Positions 45,005 to 54,166 are shown, counted from the stretch's first letter. The stretch: 64,000 bases of DNA from Postechiella sp039985655 (GCA_039985655.1 JBDWSF010000037.1:62001-126000), one strand, 5' to 3'. The notes: a model not told the origin generated them from the letters alone. Translations and numbers: made by a program.

Positions 45005-45021
45005 TTGGCATGCTGTTAGCT
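45005..45021 (+). promoter_or_regulatory. Sigma-54 (-24/-12) promoter
   Basis: TTTGGCATGCTGTTAGCT: GG at 45007-45008 and GC at 45019-45020 with exactly 10 nt between. Compared with TTGGCACG-N4-TTGCW it has two mismatches (T for C, A for T) and keeps both invariant doublets. Predicted start near 45031. Confidence 0.65.
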
Positions 45022-45067
45022 TAACTATAACCAAACAATAATGTTTAACAATTTAAAATTAGAAAAA

Positions 45068-45619
45068 ATGATTACTACAGCAAATGTAAAAAACGGAGTA
45101 AACGTAGACCAATTAGTAGAAACAATTGGAGCAGTGCAACAAAATCCTGAATTAGCAAAATTCCAATTCAGATCTAAAAACAACTGGATTGATGGTGGAC
45201 ATTGTGTCTCTAGCATCAAAGGATTTTACGGTGTAGGTGCCGAAGACGAATCACGTCAAGATACATTCACTATGGAATGTGACCATCCGAATGTATTATT
45301 AGGAAAAGACAAAGCTGCAACGCCACCAGAAGTTGTACTACACGCTTTAGGATCTTGTTTAACTGCTGCTATGACGTATCATGCTGCTGCAAATGGTATT
45401 GATATTGAAGGTGCCGAATCTACTTTAGAAGGCGGTGTTGATTTACACGGATTCTTAGGTTTAGATGCAGACATCAGAAAAGGTTTTGATGGCATTAAAG
45501 TAAAACTTAAAGTAAAGTCTGATGCATCTGTAGAGCAGCTAGAAACTCTAGCAAAATTCTCACCTGTATTCGACATGATTACAAACCCTACTCCAGTTTC
45601 AATAGAAATTGTAAAGTAA
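45068..45619 (+). CDS. OsmC family protein lacking the second cysteine
   Basis: 183 residues from the ATG at 45068, giving a leader of about 36 nt from the sigma-54 promoter; the earlier ATG at 45041 would leave about 10 nt. OsmC/Ohr proteins reduce organic peroxides with two cysteines. The first is Cys97 in LHALGSCLTAAM. The second, in a C-P-V-x motif near the end, is Ser here (KFSPVFDMITNP). Cys46 or Cys71 in the N-terminal part might replace it, or the protein may be a sulfur-transfer or binding member. An attenuator-like stem separates it from nifJ. Confidence 0.88.
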   Translation: MITTANVKNGVNVDQLVETIGAVQQNPELAKFQFRSKNNWIDGGHCVSSIKGFYGVGAEDESRQDTFTMECDHPNVLLGKDKAATPPEVVLHALGSCLTAAMTYHAAANGIDIEGAESTLEGGVDLHGFLGLDADIRKGFDGIKVKLKVKSDASVEQLETLAKFSPVFDMITNPTPVSIEIVK

Positions 45620-45625
45620 ACCCTT

Positions 45626-45666
45626 AAAAAATGGCTACTCACAACATATTGAAGTAGCCATTTTTT
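45626..45666 (+). terminator. Terminator or attenuator between osmC-like gene and nifJ
   Basis: AAAAAATGGCTACT / AGTAGCCATTTTTT, 14-bp perfect stem, 13-nt loop, T6. Only 33 bp remain before nifJ and I see no promoter box there, so nifJ probably depends on read-through. Confidence 0.75.
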
Positions 45667-45699
45667 GTTTCAATCATTTCCACCGCAACACTTCCAAAA

Positions 45700-48600
45700 A
45701 TGAAAACGTCTACGCATAGCATATTAAACGCAAACCAAGCTGTTGCCCAAATTGCATATAAAACAAACGAAGTATGCCCTATTTACCCCATTACTCCTGC
45801 CTCGGAAATGAGTGAACTTGTTGAGCAATGGAGCGCTGAAAACAAACCGAATAGTTTTGGTGATGTCCCTTCTGTTTTTCAAATGCAGAGCGAAGCTGGA
45901 GTGGCAGGAACTATGCACGGTGCTTTACAAACTGGATCTTTATCTACCACATTTACGGCATCACAAGGTTTACTTTTAATGCTTCCAAACATGTATAAAA
46001 TCGCAGGCGAATTAACACCAAATGTTATTCATGTCGCTACAAGAAGTATTGCAACACATGCGCTTTCTGTTTTTGGAGATCATAGCGATATTATGGCGGT
46101 ACGTCAATCTGGTTATGCTTTATTAGGAAGTGCTTCTGTACAAGAGGCTCAAGATTTTGCTTTAATAGCACAAGCTTCAACCTTACAATCTCAAATTCCT
46201 TTTGTTCACTTTTTTGACGGATTTAGAACCTCTCATGAAATTAATAAAATTGAGATACTTTCTGATAGTGTTATTCATTCGATGATTGATCAGAATAAAA
46301 TAAACCAACACAGATCAAGAGCTTTAAATCCTAATAATCCCGTATTAAGAGGGACATCGCAAAATGCAGATATTTTTTTTCAAAGTCGAGAAACCATCAA
46401 TCCGTTTTACGATATGTGCCCAAATAGTGTTCAAAAAAACATGGATGTGTTTGGAACATTGACTGGTAGACATTACAACCTTTTTGATTATGTTGGTCAC
46501 CCAAATGCAGAACATATTATTATTTCTATGGCGTCTTCTACAGAAACCATTGAAACCACAATCAATCAATTAAACAAGACTGGAGAAAAATATGGTTTAG
46601 TCAAAGTACGTTTGTTTAGACCGTTTAGTACAAAGCACCTTATCTCTACATTACCAAAAACAGTAAATTCAATCGCTGTTTTAGATCGCACAAAAGAACC
46701 TGGTTCTACTGGAGAGCCTCTATATTTAGATGTACTTCAATCTATTTCTGAAGCATTTCAAAATAACAAAATAAAAAACTTTCCTAAAGTAATCGGTGGT
46801 CGTTATGGACTATCATCAAAAGAGTTTACACCATCAATGGTTCATGCTATTTTCAACAATTTAAAACAAGATCAACCCAAAAACAATTTCACCGTCGGTA
46901 TTAATGACGATGTAAAGTATTTAAGTTTAGACTTCTCAAAAAACATTCAAATTAAAGATAACAGCTACCAAGCTATTTTCTACCAAGAAAAAAACAAATC
47001 AGCAACGGATAGTTTTTTAAATACATTAAACCACATTGGAACTAAAGAAAACACTTTTATTCAAGGCTATACGCAATGTGATTATAAAAAATCGAATTCA
47101 CACAATATTGCACATTTAAGAATTAACGATAAACCTATTAAAGCACCCTATTTAATAGAACAAGCCGACTTTATAGGTTGTCAAAATATAGGCTTCATAC
47201 AAAATGACAGTGTAATAAATAACTTAAAATATAAAGGAACACTTTTAATTAATAGTCCGCAAACATCTAAAGCCTTTTGGCAATCCTTATCAGCTAGTAA
47301 ACAAAATAAAATCATTGAGAAAAACATCAACTTATTAATTGTAAATATTGATGAGTTAAAAGCTAATCATAATATTAAAATTAATTCCATTTCTGAATTA
47401 CATGCTTGTTTTTTAGAGTTAAAAGCCAATTTATTTTACGATGATAGCATTTCTGATTTAAATGAATTTATATATAAAGTAGACACCTCTATTAGGCATA
47501 AAAAGGGAATTGAAACTTCTCAATTTGATACTCGTTTCAATAATACCCTTTTAGGAAGACTATTAACTAACAACGGTAATGATGCGCCTGTAAGTTTATT
47601 ACCCATTGATGGAACTTATAATACAAATACATCTAGATTCAACCCTATGCAAACAGGAAACCGTTTACCTACTTGGGATACCAACTTATGCACGCAATGT
47701 GGTGCTTGTAGTATGGCTTGCCCACAAGCCGCTATTAGAATTAAAGTTTATGACGATTCTTATTTAAATGAAGCTCCAAACGATTTTAAACACATTATTT
47801 CTGAGGACTTTGATTTAATGAATTATACGATTCAAACAAACCCAGAGCAATGTAATAGTTGTAATCATTGTGTTGATGCTTGTCCTGTAAAAGCTTTAAC
47901 AATGACAAATAAATTGAATTCAATGGAAGTTGAAAAAGAAAATTGGACACATTTTTCTGCTATTCATGAATTTGATAGAACACAAATTGATACTTCTAAG
48001 GTTAGTCAACAACAATTACAAGAACCCTTATTTAAATATTCAAATGGTGTTAAAGGTTGTGGAGAAGCGCCTTATTTAAAGCTCATGTCTCAATTATTTG
48101 GAGACCGATTACTTATTGCAAATGCAACTGGGGCGAGTTCAATTTTTGGAGGCGCTTTACCAACAACGCCTTGGGCAAAAAATAAAGATGGACATGGTCC
48201 TGCGTGGTCCAACTCCCTATTTGAAGACAACGCCGAGTTTGGTTTAGGCTATAGATTATCTCTCAATCAACAAGAAAAACAATCGAAGACTTTATTAGAA
48301 AAGTTATTACCTCTTTTGAATTTTGATTTAACAAATGACATTCTGAATGCTAAACAAACGACAGAACTAGAAATAAATAAACAACGCATTAGAATTGAAA
48401 TTCTAAAAAATCAGCTTAATAAGATAGCATCCTCTGAAGCTAAACAGCTTATAAATATTGTAGATAGTTTAGTTAAAAAAAGTGTTTGGATTGTTGGTGG
48501 TGATGGTTGGGCATATGATATTGGTTACGGAGGCATTGACCATGTTATCGCTTCTGTAAAAAATGTAAACATCCTTGTTTTAGACAATGAAATTTATGAT

Positions 48601-49188
48601 AATACAGGAGCACAAACATCTAAAGCTACGCCTTTTGGATCTGAAGCAAAATTTGCTTTCAACGGTAAACAAAAACAAAAGAAAGATTTAGGACGCTTAG
48701 CCATGACTTATGATCATGTTTATGTAGCATCTGTAGCTATAGGCGCTAACCAAGAACAAACATTAAAAGCCTTTAACGAAGCTGAAAGTTTTAATGGTCC
48801 ATCAATAATAATTGCATATTGCCATAGTGACTCGCACGGTATTGATATGGGAACTCCTAGCAAATACCATAAAGCTGCGGTAAACTCTGGACAATGGTTA
48901 TTATACAGAAACGATCCTAGACGTATAGAACAAAAATTGAATACGTTGCAATTAGATTCTAATGCGCCTTCAATAAAAATTCAAGATTATTTAAAACTTG
49001 AAAAGCGTTTTTCTAAGTTATTTAAACAAGACAAAGAACACTTCTATCTTACCATGCATCAAATACAAAAACAAGTAGACAGAAGGTTTGACAAGTATTT
49101 AGCAATGTCTAATACCGAAGTAAGAATCAATAGAAATAAATTACTTCAGAATAATAAAATGAAACAACAACTAACGTATAGAAAATAA
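45700..49188 (+). CDS. nifJ: NifJ-type pyruvate:flavodoxin/ferredoxin oxidoreductase with incomplete proximal cluster site
   Basis: 1162 residues, single-chain PFOR: pyruvate + CoA to acetyl-CoA + CO2 with low-potential electrons. Family residues are kept: YPITPAS with the catalytic Thr, MQSEAG, ATRSIATHAL, FGDHSDI. Two ferredoxin-type clusters are complete: Cys664/667/670/674 (CTQCGACSMACP) and Cys718/721/724/728 (CNSCNHCVDACP). The TPP site is present (GDGWAYDIGYGG, NEIYDNTGAQ). Of the four ligands of the proximal [4Fe-4S] cluster (Cys812, 815, 840, 1071 in Desulfovibrio africanus PFOR), only one is kept: Val784, Cys787 (GVKGCGEAPY), Ala812 (NATGASS), Ser1043 (AYCHSDSHG; a Cys is at 1041). 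It may lack that cluster and work in an altered way. Confidence 0.93.
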   Translation: MKTSTHSILNANQAVAQIAYKTNEVCPIYPITPASEMSELVEQWSAENKPNSFGDVPSVFQMQSEAGVAGTMHGALQTGSLSTTFTASQGLLLMLPNMYKIAGELTPNVIHVATRSIATHALSVFGDHSDIMAVRQSGYALLGSASVQEAQDFALIAQASTLQSQIPFVHFFDGFRTSHEINKIEILSDSVIHSMIDQNKINQHRSRALNPNNPVLRGTSQNADIFFQSRETINPFYDMCPNSVQKNMDVFGTLTGRHYNLFDYVGHPNAEHIIISMASSTETIETTINQLNKTGEKYGLVKVRLFRPFSTKHLISTLPKTVNSIAVLDRTKEPGSTGEPLYLDVLQSISEAFQNNKIKNFPKVIGGRYGLSSKEFTPSMVHAIFNNLKQDQPKNNFTVGINDDVKYLSLDFSKNIQIKDNSYQAIFYQEKNKSATDSFLNTLNHIGTKENTFIQGYTQCDYKKSNSHNIAHLRINDKPIKAPYLIEQADFIGCQNIGFIQNDSVINNLKYKGTLLINSPQTSKAFWQSLSASKQNKIIEKNINLLIVNIDELKANHNIKINSISELHACFLELKANLFYDDSISDLNEFIYKVDTSIRHKKGIETSQFDTRFNNTLLGRLLTNNGNDAPVSLLPIDGTYNTNTSRFNPMQTGNRLPTWDTNLCTQCGACSMACPQAAIRIKVYDDSYLNEAPNDFKHIISEDFDLMNYTIQTNPEQCNSCNHCVDACPVKALTMTNKLNSMEVEKENWTHFSAIHEFDRTQIDTSKVSQQQLQEPLFKYSNGVKGCGEAPYLKLMSQLFGDRLLIANATGASSIFGGALPTTPWAKNKDGHGPAWSNSLFEDNAEFGLGYRLSLNQQEKQSKTLLEKLLPLLNFDLTNDILNAKQTTELEINKQRIRIEILKNQLNKIASSEAKQLINIVDSLVKKSVWIVGGDGWAYDIGYGGIDHVIASVKNVNILVLDNEIYDNTGAQTSKATPFGSEAKFAFNGKQKQKKDLGRLAMTYDHVYVASVAIGANQEQTLKAFNEAESFNGPSIIIAYCHSDSHGIDMGTPSKYHKAAVNSGQWLLYRNDPRRIEQKLNTLQLDSNAPSIKIQDYLKLEKRFSKLFKQDKEHFYLTMHQIQKQVDRRFDKYLAMSNTEVRINRNKLLQNNKMKQQLTYRK

Positions 49189-49198
49189 AGACATCGCT

Positions 49199-52100
49199 TT
49201 ATTTCGTTTTCATTGTATTTACCATATTCCAATCTTCTGGTGGACCAGAAATTGTATATTCAGCTGATTTAGTTATAAAATATCGTGCTACTTTGTCTTC
49301 AGGATTTTTGGTTAAAACGGCATCAAAAGCTGCAGACGCTTTTGGGAATTCTTTGTTATAAAAATAATCCAATCCTTTTTTGAAACTTTTTAATGTTTTT
49401 ATTTTTAAAAGAACCGTTTCATCGCCATCACCATCAAAACACTCATAAATTCCTATAATTTTATTTTTTCCTTTCACTTTTACTTTGCCTAAATATCTAA
49501 AGTTATAATCATCTTTATTTTTAATAGTTTCGATGCTATTTTCGCTTATAATTATATTTGCTCCATAATATTTTGTTACACCCTCCATTCTAGATGCTGT
49601 ATTAACGGTATCTGCTATTATAGCGGTATCATTTCGATTTACATCTCCAATTATACCCATTACCAATGCGCCTGTATGCAATCCCATACCTACGTATATG
49701 GGCTTAAAACCATCTTTAATACGTTCGATATTATACTTTAAAATGGTTTTCTGCATATCAATAGACGCTTGTAATGCATGATTCGCTTCTCTCGGAAACA
49801 AAGACATAATTCCATCTCCCAAATACTGATTTACAAACCCTTCATTATTTTGAATTAAAGGCCCCATTCTGCCCACATACGCGTTTACAAATTTGAAATT
49901 TTGTTCTGGGGTCATAGATTCAGAAAGCGTTGTGTAATCTCTAACATCGGTAAACAATACAGTAACTTCCTTTTGAATGTGATCACCTAAAACAACATCG
50001 GTTATTGCATCCCTTCCAACCGATTTTAAAAAGGCTGTCGGTACAAATTTACTTGTTGCACCATGGATATGTTTTAAATTTAAATGCGTTTTTATTCTAC
50101 TTAATAACTCATTTTTAGAAAAAGGCTTTGTTAAATAATCGTTAGCTCCAACATTAAAACCAGCAACTAAATCGCTCACCCTGTTTTTTGCTGTTAATAG
50201 GATAATTGGCAGTTCGCTTGTTATATACTTTTTTCTAATTGTTTCGCAAACTTCGTAACCAGACATGCTTGGCATCATAATATCTAATAAAATTAAATCG
50301 AATTTATAGTCTTTATCGATAAGGTTTAACGCTTCCTTACCACTATTAACTTCAACTACCCCATACCCCGCAACAGTAAGATGATTTTCTAAAACACGTC
50401 TATTAACTGGTTCATCATCAACAATTAAGATCTTTATATTTGATTCATTCTTTGATATAAATTCTTCTTTATCAGTAACGAAATCATGGCCTAGATTTTG
50501 CACGTTTTGATTAGACAGATTCTGACTTTTAGGAGAAATATCTTCCCGTTTTTCGCTACTTATTGGTATTGTAAAACTAAATGTAGATCCTTTGCCTAAT
50601 TCTGAAATCACTTTAATAGTACCTCCATGAAGTTCGACTAATTGTTTTGTTACAGACAAGCCTAACCCAGTTCCGCCATATTCTCTTTCGGTCGATCCAT
50701 CTGCTTGTTCAAAAGATTTAAATATAGTCTCCAATTTATCTTTTGGAATTCCTATACCTGTATCGGATATAGAAATGGACAACATCTTATCCTTTTGATC
50801 TGCCCTTATTTCAATCTTCCCGTTTTCACTAAATTTTATAGCATTCCCTATAAGGTTATAGAATATTTGTTGAAGCCTATTTTCGTCGGCATCGATTAAA
50901 GACACATTTTTTGGAATGGAATTTATTATACTAAGAGATTTGCCTTTAGTAAAAACACCAGACATTTTAATTACTAAATTAATTATGGGATAAATATCTA
51001 TGGGATGTTGTGATAGTATTAAATCCTTATTCTTTAATTTTGAAAAGTCAAGAATATCATTAACTAAGTATGACAAGCGTTTACCACTATTCGTAATCAT
51101 ATCAAGGTTCTCAATGGCTTTTAATGATAATTCTCCTGCAACTCCATCTTTAAGAGATTCAGATAACCCAATAATACCATTAAGTGGTGTACGCAATTCG
51201 TGAGATGTGTTAGCTAAAAATTCATCTTTAAGCTTGTCTATTTTTTTAAGTTCTTCATTTTGCTTTTTTTCGGCGTCAGCACTTGCTATTAATTGTTTTT
51301 TTTCTAATTCTTCTTGTTTTAATTGTTGTCTATATTTAAATCTTTTAAAAAATATAAAAAACATTAATACACTAATCAGCATAACACCTATTACTATATT
51401 TCTGAGTGTGGTTTGTCTTTTTAATTTTAAGTTTTTAATTTCTGCATCCTTTTCTAAAGTAACTATAGCGCTTTCCTTTTTTTCTGAATCGAATTTTGCC
51501 TGTAACTCTTCTATCTGTTGAGATTTTGTTTTATTATATAAACTGTCTTTTACTTCTAAAAGTTTTGTACTGAAATCTAATGCCTTCTTATAATCTTTTG
51601 TAACCGAATATAATTGAGAGAACAACTTATAATTATCTTTAGACATTTCTTTGTTACCAATTTTCTCAGAAATTGTCAAAGACTTATTTAAAAAATTCTC
51701 AGCTAACTTATAATTCTTAAGCTTGAAATTATTTTTCCCTATTTCAAAATAACTCATGGATAACTCTCTTTTTTGATTGAGTTGCTCTCTTAAACCAAGA
51801 GCCTTTTCATGATAACCCAAAGCATTTTTATAATTACCTTGTAAACTTGATACTTTACCAAGAGACTCATAATCATAAGCCATTCCCCATTTACTTCCTA
51901 ATTCAGCATCTAGCCTTAGCGCTTTATTAAAAAAATCTAATGCTTCGTTATAATTTTCAAGTAATAAATAGGTGTCTCCAATATTATAATGGCAATTAGC
52001 AATTTCAGTTTTATCTTCCAATTGCTCAAATATTTTTAAAGCCTTATCATAATAACTTAAAGCTTCATTTATCTTTTTAGATTCTTTTAAAGTTTCTCCA

Positions 52101-52606
52101 ATAGCATTAAGGGTTGTAGCCTCTCCAAAAACATCTTTTACATCTTGATATATCTTTACTATCTCGTAGTAGATTTTAAGGCTTTCTTCAGATGATCCTT
52201 TGTCTTGAAATATAATAGCTTTCTGATATAAACCATTAGCTACTTCTTTCTTATAACCCAATTCTTCCGAATATTCAATATATTCTTCAATATAACCTAA
52301 AGCCATATTGTAATTACCTCTTTGCCGTTCCAAAACAGCATATTGATATTTAGCAATTACACCCCACCTTTTTAACCCTTTTTTTGTACTAAAATGATAT
52401 AGACTGTCTATATATAATTCTGTAACAGCATCATTCGACCTGTTATTTAGATACTCCCAAGAAATGTCTTTAATAATTTGAGCCTTTACAGAATCTATTT
52501 CGGCAAGTTTTAACTGTTGTTTTAAACTATCTAATTTTGGAGTTTGACTTATTGAAGAGCTACAATAAAAACTTATTAAAAGTGCTATACAAATCTTGTA
52601 TTTCAT
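49199..52606 (-). CDS. TPR / hybrid histidine kinase / class III nucleotide cyclase fusion
   Basis: 1135 residues. Signal peptide (1-20), about eight TPR repeats (60-380, periplasmic), one membrane segment (about 398-418), then in the cytoplasm a coiled coil, HisKA with His469 in SHELRTPLNG, HATPase (DTGIGIP, GGTGLGLS), a receiver with Asp775 in LILLDIMMPS, and a class III cyclase domain (about 875-1060). The cyclase has both metal aspartates (Asp887 in LFTDVRDYT, Asp931 in YLGDGIM) and the Asn/Arg of DTVNTASRM, but the adenine-selecting Lys is Gln927 (NQYLGDG). A TPR-like tail ends it. It should turn a periplasmic signal into cAMP or another cyclic nucleotide. Convergent with nifJ, 10 bp apart. 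Confidence 0.93.
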   Translation of the reverse strand: MKYKICIALLISFYCSSSISQTPKLDSLKQQLKLAEIDSVKAQIIKDISWEYLNNRSNDAVTELYIDSLYHFSTKKGLKRWGVIAKYQYAVLERQRGNYNMALGYIEEYIEYSEELGYKKEVANGLYQKAIIFQDKGSSEESLKIYYEIVKIYQDVKDVFGEATTLNAIGETLKESKKINEALSYYDKALKIFEQLEDKTEIANCHYNIGDTYLLLENYNEALDFFNKALRLDAELGSKWGMAYDYESLGKVSSLQGNYKNALGYHEKALGLREQLNQKRELSMSYFEIGKNNFKLKNYKLAENFLNKSLTISEKIGNKEMSKDNYKLFSQLYSVTKDYKKALDFSTKLLEVKDSLYNKTKSQQIEELQAKFDSEKKESAIVTLEKDAEIKNLKLKRQTTLRNIVIGVMLISVLMFFIFFKRFKYRQQLKQEELEKKQLIASADAEKKQNEELKKIDKLKDEFLANTSHELRTPLNGIIGLSESLKDGVAGELSLKAIENLDMITNSGKRLSYLVNDILDFSKLKNKDLILSQHPIDIYPIINLVIKMSGVFTKGKSLSIINSIPKNVSLIDADENRLQQIFYNLIGNAIKFSENGKIEIRADQKDKMLSISISDTGIGIPKDKLETIFKSFEQADGSTEREYGGTGLGLSVTKQLVELHGGTIKVISELGKGSTFSFTIPISSEKREDISPKSQNLSNQNVQNLGHDFVTDKEEFISKNESNIKILIVDDEPVNRRVLENHLTVAGYGVVEVNSGKEALNLIDKDYKFDLILLDIMMPSMSGYEVCETIRKKYITSELPIILLTAKNRVSDLVAGFNVGANDYLTKPFSKNELLSRIKTHLNLKHIHGATSKFVPTAFLKSVGRDAITDVVLGDHIQKEVTVLFTDVRDYTTLSESMTPEQNFKFVNAYVGRMGPLIQNNEGFVNQYLGDGIMSLFPREANHALQASIDMQKTILKYNIERIKDGFKPIYVGMGLHTGALVMGIIGDVNRNDTAIIADTVNTASRMEGVTKYYGANIIISENSIETIKNKDDYNFRYLGKVKVKGKNKIIGIYECFDGDGDETVLLKIKTLKSFKKGLDYFYNKEFPKASAAFDAVLTKNPEDKVARYFITKSAEYTISGPPEDWNMVNTMKTK

Positions 52607-52832
52607 TTTTAAACAGAGGGTTAGGTTGGATTAATTATTCCATAAAGTTAAGTGTTAATATTTAAACTCAAAAAACTTATATAAAATAATCAGTTATTAA
52701 GTCAATTCATTACATCTTGTAAATTATAATTTATCAACATAAAAAAAAGAAAAAGAACTTAACGCTGAGAAGTGTATTAAGCGCTTTTAAACCCTATAAT
52801 ATAAAACAGATTATGCAAAAAAAGTCATTAAC

Positions 52833-53294
52833 TTAGTATTTTCTGTTACCTTTCATTTGATTATAATGGGCATCAAACCATTCTGGTTGTTCAATTTTAT
52901 TGTCAAACATATAATCGGCTATATCTCTAATTACTTCTTCTGGGTATAGTAGTTTTTGCATGACCCCAAAACGCCTTACAGCTCCAAACATTTTAGCATC
53001 TTTCTCGTTTGGATTCTTAATCCATTCTTGCATATCTTTAATAAATTCTTCTTTTGTGGTATTTTTAAAAATATATCGTTTTTTAATGGCTATCATAGGA
53101 GGCGCCAATCTTTTATCATCACTTGTAGTAGCATCATGACATGCATAACAATACGTTTCCATAAGTTTTTTCCCTGGATGAACTTGTGAATTCTTGTTAT
53201 AAAGCTGACTAACACCCTTATAATCTTTACTTTCATTTTTTTTACAACTTGTAAAAACGAAAGTGAACAATACTAGTAATATAAACGTTTTCAT
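52833..53294 (-). CDS. Lipoprotein c-type cytochrome
   Basis: 153 residues. Lipoprotein signal with lipobox FTSC (Cys17), then one heme site CYACH (Cys49, Cys52, His53). Methionines at about 67, 102 and 112 could be the sixth ligand. Monoheme class I-like, facing the periplasm on a membrane anchor; a small electron carrier. It follows the UspA gene by 35 bp on the same strand and is probably co-transcribed with it. Confidence 0.9.
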   Translation of the reverse strand: MKTFILLVLFTFVFTSCKKNESKDYKGVSQLYNKNSQVHPGKKLMETYCYACHDATTSDDKRLAPPMIAIKKRYIFKNTTKEEFIKDMQEWIKNPNEKDAKMFGAVRRFGVMQKLLYPEEVIRDIADYMFDNKIEQPEWFDAHYNQMKGNRKY

Positions 53295-53329
53295 TTTTTA
53301 ACCTTTTAATTTAAGTTTATTAAAAAAAA

Positions 53330-54166
53330 TCAGAGCTTTTTCATCACAAAAAAAGGGAGTTTAATACTGAATCCAAACGTTTCAACTGTATCAGTATGAA
53401 ACAAACGTTCTAAAAATGAATGTTTTTCACTTAAAAGTGCTAACATTTGAAAATCATTATCTAATAAGTATTTTTTGGTTTCAGAGAATAAATCCTTCTC
53501 CACGACATCCAATTCATCATAATTGATTTTTTTCAAAAGTGCTTCCAAAAACTCAGGTTTCTTTTCGGTCTCAGAAATGACAGATTCAGATTTCAAATAT
53601 AATCCAGTTACAATGGTATCATAACTTTCTAATAAATCTTTGAGTGAATTTATTTTATTTATATCTTCTCTAGATACATTATTAGTAATAAGCGCAACTT
53701 TATTTGCTTTAGTAAATTGACATCCTTCGGGAATAGCTAATACTGGAACATCCGTCCGCTCAATAACCCGAATCGCGTTACTCCCAAATATAAATTTACT
53801 TAACCCAGAAACGCCTTTAGTTCCCATAATTATGAAATCGATGTTATGAAGTTTTGATGTTTGATTTATAGAATCAATAAAATTATCATAATCCACCATC
53901 GCATGAAACCTGTGTTTTTTATTGCTATACGTATTTTCCATTATAGAAATAATATTTGCAATAGACTTTCTTGCAGCATCAATTATAGTATTATAAATTG
54001 TCGATGATGAAGCTACTGTCATCATATCATCAGAAATAAATGTAGACGTCTTTTGAACATTAAGAATATAAAAATTACAAGATGTGTTCTTTAAAAATTG
54101 TACTGCATAATCAATGGCATTAATAGAGTTTTTTGAAAAATCGGTTGGCAATAATATATTTTTCAT
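53330..54166 (-). CDS. Tandem-domain universal stress protein
   Basis: 278 residues from the ATG at 54166; the longer frame adds 37 residues that are not family-like and overlap the promoter box. Two Usp domains. The first (1-145) has MKNILLPTDFSKNS and the nucleotide-binding motif GTKGVSGLSKFIFGSNA. The second (150-278) is degenerate and lacks that motif. UspA proteins respond to starvation, redox or low oxygen. In one unit with the cytochrome c gene. Confidence 0.92.
   Translation of the reverse strand: MKNILLPTDFSKNSINAIDYAVQFLKNTSCNFYILNVQKTSTFISDDMMTVASSSTIYNTIIDAARKSIANIISIMENTYSNKKHRFHAMVDYDNFIDSINQTSKLHNIDFIIMGTKGVSGLSKFIFGSNAIRVIERTDVPVLAIPEGCQFTKANKVALITNNVSREDINKINSLKDLLESYDTIVTGLYLKSESVISETEKKPEFLEALLKKINYDELDVVEKDLFSETKKYLLDNDFQMLALLSEKHSFLERLFHTDTVETFGFSIKLPFFVMKKL

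Noticed and set aside
45667..45699. Separate sigma-54 promoter for nifJ
   Set aside because: No GG-N10-GC pair occurs on the + strand in this short interval.
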